Assembly: GCA_012329085.1 (NCBI GenBank)
Contig: JAAXQB010000080.1
Coordinates: 1-8,510, forward strand
Direction: 5' to 3'
From: Methanosarcinales archaeon
GTDB taxonomy: Archaea; Halobacteriota; Methanosarcinia; Methanosarcinales; Methanosarcinaceae
DNA: 8,510 nt
Part shown: positions 1 through 5,795 of the stretch, in pieces
How the letters are laid out: the number at the start of each line of letters is the position of its first letter
Numbering within the stretch: the stretch's first letter is position 1
Translations under genes and position numbers: made by a program
The notes under the pieces: generated by a model
Databases searched by the model: none
Seen by the model: the letters and a program-made list of their open reading frames with translations, nothing else
Told to the model about the DNA's origin: nothing

Positions 1-19
1 AAAATCATCAAAAAAATAT

Positions 20-709
20 TTATGTAATATAATTTCTAGCTCCAAAAATTGCACTTCCAATTCGTATCATATCACTTCCGTTTTTAATAGCAATTTTATA
101 ATCGCCACTCATACCCATAGAAAGAGTTTTAATTTCTAAGTTTTGCTTTTTAACTACGCTCGAAGTGACACTAGTTTTGAGTTTTTTAAAGAAATTATTT
201 AAATTACGGAATTCATTATTTACTTGATTTGTATCATCAGTAAAACTTGCCATTCCCATAAGTCCAATAATTTTGATGTTTTTTAATTGGATAAGCTCTT
301 CATTCTTGATAATTTGCTCTATTTCATTAAAAGTTAAACCAAATTTTGTTTCTTCTTTTACAATTCTTACTTGTAAAAGGCAGTTGATAACTCGATAGTG
401 TTTTTTGGCTTGCTTATCAATTTCTTTCAAGGTCTTAAAACTATCAACGCCATGAATTAAGTGAACAAAATGAGCCATGTATTTCACTTTATTTCTTTGT
501 AAATGCCCAATCATATGCCATTGAATGTCTTTTGGGAGCTCTTCATGTTTATTGACCATTTCTTGTACTTTATTTTCGCCAAAGTTTTTATGCCCCGTAT
601 TGTAGGCTTCTTTAATATCTGCAATGGACTTTGTTTTTGTAACAGCAACTAACTCAACCTCTTTAGGTAGTGTTTTTTTTAAAGCAATAAGATTCTCTTT
701 TATTAGCAT
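20..709 (-). CDS. yggS: YggS/PLPBP-family pyridoxal phosphate homeostasis protein
   Basis: This 229-residue protein belongs to the YggS/PROSC (PLPBP) family, single-domain cytosolic TIM-barrel proteins that bind pyridoxal 5'-phosphate and buffer the PLP pool; no enzymatic reaction is established for the family. The PLP lysine should be K25 in the AVTKTK motif. NFGENKVQE (about 42-50), HMIGHLQRNK (65-74) and the phosphate-binding end SMGMSGDY (197-204) to RIGSAIFGAR (216-225) are all present, and the length is normal. The ATG at 707-709 gives the expected short N-terminus before the first strand. The start lies 20 bp after the DUF1015 gene's stop, so the two are probably co-transcribed. SerC, encoded just upstream, is a PLP enzyme, which makes the grouping sensible. 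Oddly, residues about 179-188 (TSVTSSVVKK) form an extra loop not in E. coli YggS as I recall it; its DNA resembles a dispersed repeat listed separately. Identity is near certain. Confidence 0.95.
   Translation of the reverse strand: MLIKENLIALKKTLPKEVELVAVTKTKSIADIKEAYNTGHKNFGENKVQEMVNKHEELPKDIQWHMIGHLQRNKVKYMAHFVHLIHGVDSFKTLKEIDKQAKKHYRVINCLLQVRIVKEETKFGLTFNEIEQIIKNEELIQLKNIKIIGLMGMASFTDDTNQVNNEFRNLNNFFKKLKTSVTSSVVKKQNLEIKTLSMGMSGDYKIAIKNGSDMIRIGSAIFGARNYIT
146..175. repeat. Probable dispersed flavobacterial repeat fragment inside yggS
   Basis: On the plus strand, 153-170 reads ACTACGCTCGAAGTGACA. From memory this matches the right part of an imperfect palindrome of the form CTTCTCGACTRCGCTCGAAGTGACA that is scattered through many flavobacterial genomes. 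The left arm here has decayed to CTTTTTA (146-152). The segment is in frame with yggS and encodes TSVTSSVVKK on the minus strand, in a loop between an amphipathic helix and the strand leading to SMGMSGDY. Its GC content is clearly above that of the flanking DNA. The match to the repeat family is recollection, not a search. Confidence 0.6.
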
Positions 710-729
710 GTTGCTTGAAATTAATGGTG

Positions 730-1965
730 TTATTTTAATTGAAATATTGTTAGCCCACTTCTTAATTTTGGCTCTACATAAGTACTTTTTGGAGGCATTG
801 TTAAGTTGTTATCTGCAACAGATTTTAACTGCTTAACAGAAACTGGAAATAAGCCAAAACCTACTTTAAACTTACCTGAATCTACCTCATTTTTTAATTG
901 TAATGTATTGATAACTTCAGGCTTGTATGTAATTTGATTATCATTACTAAGATCATCTATTGCTAAAATAGGTTTTAAAATGGTTTTATATAAAACCTGA
1001 GGATCTAAATCTTCAAGTGCATCCGTAATTTTATAAATAGAATTACGCAAATATAATTTATAGTATTCACCATCTAAATACATACTAAAATGATGTTTTT
1101 TTGATGGCTTATAAAACTGTTGACCTAAGTTTTCAACTTTAAAATATACATTTAACTTTATTAAAAACTCTTCTTTTGATAAGTTGTTTAAAGTTTTAAC
1201 AAAACGGTTAAAAGAAGAAATTTTAAGGCAAGATTCAGGTATTAAATATGCCATAAAATATTTATAACAATCGTCTAAGTGTAAGTTGTTTTCTTTTGCT
1301 ATTTTTTTGTATAAATAATGTGATGAAGCTGTGCGATGATGTCCATCAGCAATATAAATTGCATCCATTTTTTGAAACTCTTCTTCTATTTGTTTTATGT
1401 CATTATCACTATCAATCAACCAAAAAAGATGTGTTCGGTTTTTGTTGGTAGTAAACTCGTATTCAGCTCTTTGTGATTTGTATTTTTGATAAACTGTATT
1501 TAAAAAATCATTATCAGGATATGTAATTAATACAGGTTCTGCATTAAAGCCAGTAATATCAAGATAATGACCAAATAATGCTTCTCTATCTTTTAAAGTT
1601 TTTTCGTGCTTTTTAATAACATTTTTTTCATAATCTTCTAAGCTTGTCAACGCAATAATACCCCAAAAAGTAATGTCGCCATAAGTTTTTTGATGCAAAT
1701 AAAAATTTGGTTTAGCTTCTTTTATAAAGATATTTGTTTCTAAAAACTCACAATAACGACTGTGTACCATTTTAAATCGCTCTTCACCAGTTACATGTTT
1801 TTTATATTTAAAACCAGGTTTTAGTATGTGTAAAAATGAAAAAGGATTGTGTTTTAAAATGGTTTTCCGCTCAGTTTTATCATAAATATCATATGATCTA
1901 GTGGTTACCAATGCAACTTTATCTCGTGTAGGGCGTATTGCCCTGAAAGGTTTAACTATTGCCAA
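730..1965 (-). CDS. DUF1015 family protein, serine-locus associated
   Basis: This 411-residue protein has the hallmarks of the DUF1015 family (Pfam PF06245). It has the N-terminal IVKPFRAIRP segment (3-12), KHEKTLKDRE (119-128), the central IADGHHR motif (205-211) followed by TASSHY, and the C-terminal MPPKSTYVEPKLRSGL ending (390-405). The length is typical. No signal peptide or membrane segment is visible, so it should be cytosolic. The function is not established. The DGHHR motif recalls the G-H-x-R motif of ParB/Srx-fold proteins, a group that includes free-serine kinases such as SerK and SbnI; this is a motif-level resemblance only. DUF1015 genes are commonly found beside serC and serA in Bacteroidota and clostridia, as here. 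The start is TTG at 1963-1965: there is no ATG between it and an upstream in-frame stop (1978-1980), and it gives the family's usual N-terminus. No Shine-Dalgarno sequence is visible, only A-rich sequence. Confidence 0.88.
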   Translation of the reverse strand: MAIVKPFRAIRPTRDKVALVTTRSYDIYDKTERKTILKHNPFSFLHILKPGFKYKKHVTGEERFKMVHSRYCEFLETNIFIKEAKPNFYLHQKTYGDITFWGIIALTSLEDYEKNVIKKHEKTLKDREALFGHYLDITGFNAEPVLITYPDNDFLNTVYQKYKSQRAEYEFTTNKNRTHLFWLIDSDNDIKQIEEEFQKMDAIYIADGHHRTASSHYLYKKIAKENNLHLDDCYKYFMAYLIPESCLKISSFNRFVKTLNNLSKEEFLIKLNVYFKVENLGQQFYKPSKKHHFSMYLDGEYYKLYLRNSIYKITDALEDLDPQVLYKTILKPILAIDDLSNDNQITYKPEVINTLQLKNEVDSGKFKVGFGLFPVSVKQLKSVADNNLTMPPKSTYVEPKLRSGLTIFQLK

Positions 1966-1986
1966 TTTTTTTAATTTTTAGTTAAA

Positions 1987-1994
1987 CAAAAATA
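1987..1994 (-). promoter_or_regulatory. Possible -7 element for the DUF1015 gene
   Basis: On the minus strand this reads TATTTTTG, an exact match to the Bacteroidota -7 pattern TAnnTTTG, 22 bp before the TTG start. No clear TTG or TTTG -33 element lies 17-23 nt upstream. The same bases form the T-tract of the serA hairpin, so the match may simply reflect that tract. Confidence 0.2.
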
Positions 1995-2030
1995 GAGATT
2001 AATTACATGATGGTGTAATTAATCTCTATT
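1987..2030 (-). terminator. Probable rho-independent terminator after serA
   Basis: The arms 1991-2006 (AATAGAGATTAATTAC) and 2015-2030 (GTAATTAATCTCTATT) are perfectly complementary over 16 bp around an 8-nt loop. On the minus strand the stem is followed by TTTTTGTTT, and it begins 26 nt past the serA stop, as expected of an intrinsic terminator for serC-serA. The stem is AT-rich, with 4 of 16 pairs G-C, so read-through into the DUF1015 gene is plausible. Confidence 0.65.
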
Positions 2031-2056
2031 ATATTTTTAAAATTACTTATTAGGGA

Positions 2057-3007
2057 TTAACCTAAAATTTTAATAATCTGAGATGCTAATTCTTCTCCAA
2101 TTCTATTTTGTGCTTCGTTAGTTGCTGCACCAATATGTGGTGTTAATGAAATATTTGGGTTCATTAATAATTGTATTTCTGGAGTTGGTTCTTTTTCAAA
2201 AACATCTAATGCAGCGTTTGAAATTTTACCATCTTTAATTGCCTGAACTAAAGCAATTTCGTCAATAACTCCGCCACGAGCGGCATTAACAATACCTGCG
2301 CCTTGTTTCATTATATCAAATTCTTTGGTAGAAATAACATAACCATCTTGTGCAGGAACGTGTAATGAAATAAAATCTGCCTGTTTTAACACATCTTCTT
2401 TAGAAATTGTATCAACTGTAAAGTTAACAGTTTGCCCGTCGAAAAAATCTAATTCTAAATTTGCACTATCAATAAAAGGGTCAAAGGCTACAACTTTCAT
2501 ACCTACGCCTAAACCTACTTTTGCTGTTGCTTGACCAATACGACCAAAACCTAAAATTCCTAAAGTTTTCCCTTTTAATTCAACACCTTTGGCGTACGCT
2601 TTTTTTAATTCTTTAAATTTTGAATCTCCTTCTAAAGGCATATTTTGATTTGAATCGTGTAAAAATCGTACCATCCCGAAAAGGTGTGCAAAAACCAATT
2701 CGGCTACTGAGTGTGAAGAAGCAGCTGGTGTATTGATAACTTTTAATCCTTTTTCGCGAGCATAAGCTACGTCAATATTATCCATACCTACACCACCACG
2801 ACCAATAATTTTTAAAGATGAGCAAGCGTCAATTAAATCTTGCCTTACTGTTGTTGCGCTTCTTACTAATAAAACATCAATGTTATTTTCATTGATATAG
2901 TTTTCCAATTGTTCTTGTGCTACGGTTTTTAAAATTACTTCGAAACCTGCTTTTTTTAGAGCTACAACTCCTGAAGTTGCAATTCCGTCATTTGCTAATA
3001 CTTTCAT
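2057..3007 (-). CDS. serA: D-3-phosphoglycerate dehydrogenase, short form without ACT domain
   Basis: This 316-residue NAD-dependent D-isomer 2-hydroxyacid dehydrogenase is placed as SerA, which oxidises 3-phosphoglycerate to 3-phosphohydroxypyruvate, the first step of serine synthesis. The substrate-domain segment VRSATTVRQDLID (48-60) and GRGGVGMDNID (69-79) are typical of SerA. The Rossmann motif GFGRIG (153-158) is followed by the NAD-ribose acidic residue D176 in AFDP. Catalytic residues are R244 (NAARGG), E273 (DVFEKEP) and H291 (TPHIGAA). The protein ends soon after the catalytic core, without the C-terminal ACT domain of E. coli SerA or the ASB-ACT extension of Bacillus SerA, so serine feedback through an ACT domain is not expected. 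The ATG at 3005-3007 starts directly on the first strand (MKVLANDGI). serC lies 59 bp upstream on the same strand, supporting one operon. Another 2-hydroxyacid dehydrogenase activity is possible, but the context favours SerA. Confidence 0.93.
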   Translation of the reverse strand: MKVLANDGIATSGVVALKKAGFEVILKTVAQEQLENYINENNIDVLLVRSATTVRQDLIDACSSLKIIGRGGVGMDNIDVAYAREKGLKVINTPAASSHSVAELVFAHLFGMVRFLHDSNQNMPLEGDSKFKELKKAYAKGVELKGKTLGILGFGRIGQATAKVGLGVGMKVVAFDPFIDSANLELDFFDGQTVNFTVDTISKEDVLKQADFISLHVPAQDGYVISTKEFDIMKQGAGIVNAARGGVIDEIALVQAIKDGKISNAALDVFEKEPTPEIQLLMNPNISLTPHIGAATNEAQNRIGEELASQIIKILG

Positions 3008-3042
3008 ATTCTTATTTTTATTTTGTTGTAATTATCTTTAGG

Positions 3043-3060
3043 TAATTCCGCGAAAGCGAA
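3043..3060. repeat. Small hairpin, REP-like, in the serC-serA gap
   Basis: Positions 3045-3060 read ATTCCGCGAAAGCGAA on the plus strand. In the minus-strand transcript it folds as UUUCGC-UUUC-GCGGAA with one G-U pair, between the serC stop and the serA start. It resembles the TTCCGC/GCGGAA short palindromes I remember as dispersed in flavobacterial genomes. There is no T-tract directly after it in the serC direction, so it is unlikely to be a terminator. It could be a mobile palindrome remnant or an mRNA processing or stability hairpin. Confidence 0.45.
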
Positions 3061-3066
3061 AAAATA

Positions 3067-4125
3067 TTATAAATTTTTCATAATATTTATTAATACTTGA
3101 ATACTTTCAATAGGCATGGCATTGTATATACTTGCACGGTAGCCACCAACGGATCTATGACCGTTAATTCCACTAATTCCAGCAGCTTTCCACGCTTTAT
3201 CAAATTGTTCTTTTTTACTGTCATCTGTTAATAAAAAAGTAACGTTCATGTTAGAGCGGTCTTCTTTTGCTGCTGCTCCTTCAAATAATGGGTTGTTGTC
3301 AATCTCATTATATAGTAATTCCGCTTTAGCGATGTTTTTCTTTTCAATTGCCTCAAGCCCGCCCAAATCTTTTAACCATTGTAAGGTTAGCATTGAAACA
3401 TAAACAGGAAAAACAGGAGGTGTATTAAACATACTATCTTTTGAAATATGCACTTGATAATCAAGCATAGAAGGTATTTGGCGACCGTTCTTACCTAAAA
3501 TTTCATCTTTAACAACTACTAAAGTTGTGCCTGCTGGTCCCATATTTTTTTGAGCTCCGGCATAAATCAAATCAAATTGTGAAAAGTCTAATTTTCTAGA
3601 AAAAATATCAGAACTCATATCGCAAACTAATAAGGCTTCAGTTTTTGGGAATGTTTTAAATTGTGTTCCGTAAATGGTATTGTTACTAGTACAATGCACA
3701 TAATTTACATCTGTAGATATGTTATAGCTTTTTGGTATATAATTGTAGTTTTTATCTTTAGATGAGGCAATTACTTCAACTTCGCCTAATAGTTTAGCTT
3801 CTTTTAATGCTTTTGCACTCCATGCGCCAGTATCAATATATGCTGCCTTGCCATTTTTTTTCATTAAATTATATGGGGCCATTAAAAATTGCAAGCTTGC
3901 ACCGCCTTGTAAAAATAATGCGGTATAACCTTTGTTTTCAAGGTTTAGCAATTCAAGAACCAAAGCTCTTGCTTTATCCATCACGGCAACAAAATCTGCA
4001 CTACGGTGGGAGATTTCAATTAATGATAAATTTAGATTGTTAAAGTTTACAACTGCATTTGAAGCTTGTTTTAAAACTTCTTGTGGTAAAATGCATGGTC
4101 CTGCACTAAAATTATGTTTTTTCAT
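3067..4125 (-). CDS. serC: Phosphoserine aminotransferase
   Basis: This 352-residue fold-type I PLP enzyme converts 3-phosphohydroxypyruvate and glutamate to O-phospho-L-serine and 2-oxoglutarate, the second step of serine synthesis; in some bacteria it also acts in vitamin B6 synthesis. The N-terminus HNFSAGPCILP (4-14) is diagnostic. Other family landmarks are EISHRS (37-42, R41 contacting substrate), FLQGGAS (71-77), the W102 region that stacks on the cofactor ring, and the PLP lysine K193 in AGAQKNMGPAG. The C-terminal GHRSVGGYRASIYNAMP segment (322-338) supplies substrate-phosphate ligands. The length is the normal short bacterial form, and the protein is cytosolic and usually dimeric. 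The ATG at 4123-4125 begins the canonical N-terminus. It appears to be the first gene of a serC-serA unit. No frameshift or missing active-site residue is seen. No phosphoserine phosphatase gene (serB) lies in the window, so the third pathway step must be encoded elsewhere. Confidence 0.97.
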   Translation of the reverse strand: MKKHNFSAGPCILPQEVLKQASNAVVNFNNLNLSLIEISHRSADFVAVMDKARALVLELLNLENKGYTALFLQGGASLQFLMAPYNLMKKNGKAAYIDTGAWSAKALKEAKLLGEVEVIASSKDKNYNYIPKSYNISTDVNYVHCTSNNTIYGTQFKTFPKTEALLVCDMSSDIFSRKLDFSQFDLIYAGAQKNMGPAGTTLVVVKDEILGKNGRQIPSMLDYQVHISKDSMFNTPPVFPVYVSMLTLQWLKDLGGLEAIEKKNIAKAELLYNEIDNNPLFEGAAAKEDRSNMNVTFLLTDDSKKEQFDKAWKAAGISGINGHRSVGGYRASIYNAMPIESIQVLINIMKNL

Positions 4126-4506
4126 CGATAAAAATTTTTACTCAAAATGTAATGAGTGGATTGATTTATAATAATGCAAAATTCTGAAATTTCTTTTAAA
4201 TAATAGGTGTAAAATCTTTAAAAATTACATTAAATTTTTAGTAATTGTTTAAAAGTTTTGTAAGATTGTAAATGAAGTTTGTTTTTAATATGATTTTTTA
4301 ACCTGTTGAGTAATAGTATTATGGTAAGTTAGTTAATTGATAACCTTCTATTTTACTCTTAGTCAAAACATTTTACTTATTTAATAATGTAAAATTTCTA
4401 GTGCTTATTGCTACCAAACTTCTTGTTAGTCTTTTTTATTGAGAACGCTAAGTAAATTTAATTTTCTATTTTGATTAATAATACCTAACTACCTGTAATA
4501 TTATAA
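4126..4506. other. 381-bp AT-rich intergenic gap
   Basis: No coding region, RNA gene or mobile element can be supported here. The gap should contain the serC promoter at its left end and the 3' end of the ketoacyl synthase mRNA at its right end. A weak inverted repeat, ATTTTAC (4370-4376) and GTAAAAT (4389-4395), has a 12-nt loop and no good T-tract. No strong terminator after the ketoacyl synthase gene is visible. Stop codons are frequent in all frames. Confidence 0.6.
4141..4151 (-). promoter_or_regulatory. Weak candidate -7 element for serC
   Basis: On the minus strand this reads TACATTTTGAG, close to the Bacteroidota TAnnTTTG pattern but with three rather than two spacer bases. It lies about 16 bp before the serC ATG. 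A TTTG sits 25 nt further upstream, longer than the usual spacing. It is offered only as the best match in the region. Confidence 0.2.
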
Positions 4507-5511
4507 TTACCATCTAATAACAACACTTCCCCAAGTAAAACCACTACCAAAAGCAGCAAGTACAACCAAATCATTATCTTTAATTAGGCCTTTTTCAAAA
4601 GCTTCTGATAAGGCAATAATTATGGATGCTGCAGTTGTATTACCATAATTCATAATATTATTATAAACTTGGTCATCTCTTAATTTGAATTTGTGTTGTA
4701 CAAATTGTGAAATTCTTAAGTTAGCTTGATGTGGTATAAATAAATCAATGTCACTTGAAGTTAAATTATTTGCAGTTAAACCTTCCATAATTACTTCGCT
4801 AAAACGTACTACAGCATTTTTAAAAACAAATGTGCCATCCATAAATGGGAAATAAGAAACATCTTCACCATTGGAGGCTAAAATTTTTGGAACCCAATTT
4901 TTGATACTTGGAGATTCAACAATTAACTTATCAGCATATTTACCTTCGCTATGTAGGTGTGATGATAAAATACCCTTATTATTGTCTTCAGTTCTTGAAA
5001 GTACACAAGCACCGGCACCGTCACCAAAAATTACAGATACACCTCTGCCGCGCGTTGTTTTATCTAATCCATTAGAATGAAACTCAGCACCAATTACTAA
5101 AATATTTTTATACATACCAGTTTTGATAAACTGATCGGCAGTTGAGAGTGCATAAACAAACCCAGAGCATTGATTTCTTATGTCAATAGCGCCAATTGTA
5201 GGCATATCAAGCATTTCTTGTATTTGTACACCACAACCAGGAAAATAATAATCAGGGCTTAGCGTTGCAAATACAATAAAATCAATATCATCTTTGGTTA
5301 AACCTGCTTTGTCAATAGCAATTCGAGCAGCTTTTGCGCCCATTACTGCTGAGGTATCGTCACTGTCTTTTGATATCCAATGTCTTTCTTTTATTCCGGT
5401 GCGTTCTTGAATCCATGCATCATCAGTTTCCATTATTTTTGAAAGGTCATCATTAGTCACTACATTTTCTGGCACATAAAACCCAAGTCCAGTTATTTTA
5501 GAATTATACAT
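4507..5511 (-). CDS. fabH: Beta-ketoacyl-ACP synthase III family protein (FabH-like)
   Basis: This 334-residue thiolase-fold enzyme belongs to the ketoacyl-ACP synthase III family, which condenses an acyl-CoA primer with malonyl-ACP to start fatty-acid synthesis. The catalytic triad is complete: C115 in RNQCSGF, H261 in IPHQAN and N291 in YGNTTAAS. Also present are DDAWIQERTGIKER (30-43), the glycine-rich FGDGAGACVL (162-171) and the C-terminal AAFGSGFTWGSVV (319-331). The ATG at 5509-5511 gives the usual start of the first strand (ITGLGFYVPE). The gene stands alone, not beside rpmF, plsX or acc genes as the housekeeping fabH often does, so it may be a second copy with a different primer preference, perhaps branched-chain or a specialised lipid. 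The symbol denotes the family rather than a proven primary FabH. It is divergent from htpG, and nothing in the active site looks degraded. Confidence 0.9.
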   Translation of the reverse strand: MYNSKITGLGFYVPENVVTNDDLSKIMETDDAWIQERTGIKERHWISKDSDDTSAVMGAKAARIAIDKAGLTKDDIDFIVFATLSPDYYFPGCGVQIQEMLDMPTIGAIDIRNQCSGFVYALSTADQFIKTGMYKNILVIGAEFHSNGLDKTTRGRGVSVIFGDGAGACVLSRTEDNNKGILSSHLHSEGKYADKLIVESPSIKNWVPKILASNGEDVSYFPFMDGTFVFKNAVVRFSEVIMEGLTANNLTSSDIDLFIPHQANLRISQFVQHKFKLRDDQVYNNIMNYGNTTAASIIIALSEAFEKGLIKDNDLVVLAAFGSGFTWGSVVIRW

Positions 5512-5592
5512 ATATATTCTTGTTTTATTATTTTAATAATGTTTGTTATTTGCAATTTTAATAAAAAATTAAGATATAATTTAAAAAAAACA

Positions 5593-5600
5593 CAAAAATA
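5593..5600 (-). promoter_or_regulatory. Possible -7 element for the ketoacyl synthase gene
   Basis: On the minus strand this reads TATTTTTG, an exact match to TAnnTTTG about 80 bp before the ketoacyl synthase ATG. No TTG at the right upstream distance was found. In DNA this AT-rich a chance match is likely. Confidence 0.2.
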
Positions 5601-5702
5601 ATTTTAGTAATTAAGATTAGTTTAATAAAATTAATCAAATATAAGAATTTACATTAACTATTTTTTGAATATTTGTAAAGAAACACTTGCAATAGTATTA
5701 TA

Positions 5703-5725
5703 TTTTCTGTCACCTTGTCAGAAAA
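5703..5725. promoter_or_regulatory. Inverted repeat upstream of htpG, candidate operator
   Basis: The arms TTTTCTG (5703-5709) and CAGAAAA (5719-5725) are exact inverse complements. Two further inner pairs (CA/TG) continue the symmetry, and TGTCA is directly repeated inside. The element lies about 70 bp before the htpG ATG and overlaps a possible -33 TTG (5715-5717). It is not a CIRCE element, whose arms are TTAGCACTC and GAGTGCTAA. The regulator is unknown. Confidence 0.4.
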
Positions 5726-5746
5726 AAATGTTTGGTATTTATTTTG
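5715..5746 (+). promoter_or_regulatory. Candidate htpG promoter
   Basis: TTG at 5715-5717 and TATTTTG at 5740-5746 are 22 nt apart, within the spacing reported for the flavobacterial TTG/TAnnTTTG promoter. The -7 match lacks one spacer base. Transcription would start near 5753, leaving a leader of roughly 40 nt. Confidence 0.3.
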
Positions 5747-5795
5747 ATTGAAGAGATGTGTAAATATTTAAAAAATTAAACACAAAAATATAATT

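Noticed and set aside
624..836. Plus-strand open frame of 70 codons across the yggS-DUF1015 junction.
   Set aside because: It is antisense to two well-supported genes, and its hydrophobic look comes from the AT-rich opposite strand.
3316..3331. TAATTCCGCTTTAGCG inside serC resembles the palindrome at 3043-3058.
   Set aside because: It encodes a stretch (AKAELLY) that fits the normal SerC alignment with no added residues, so resemblance to the repeat is probably chance.
3807..4171. Overlapping plus-strand open frames of 78 and 79 codons opposite serC.
   Set aside because: They lie antisense to a strongly supported gene, have no recognisable domain and overlap each other; they are shadows of the serC reading frame.
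4370..4395. ATTTTAC/GTAAAAT inverted repeat as terminator of the ketoacyl synthase gene.
   Set aside because: The 7-bp stem is almost all A-T with a 12-nt loop, lacks a T-run and is over 110 bp from the stop codon.
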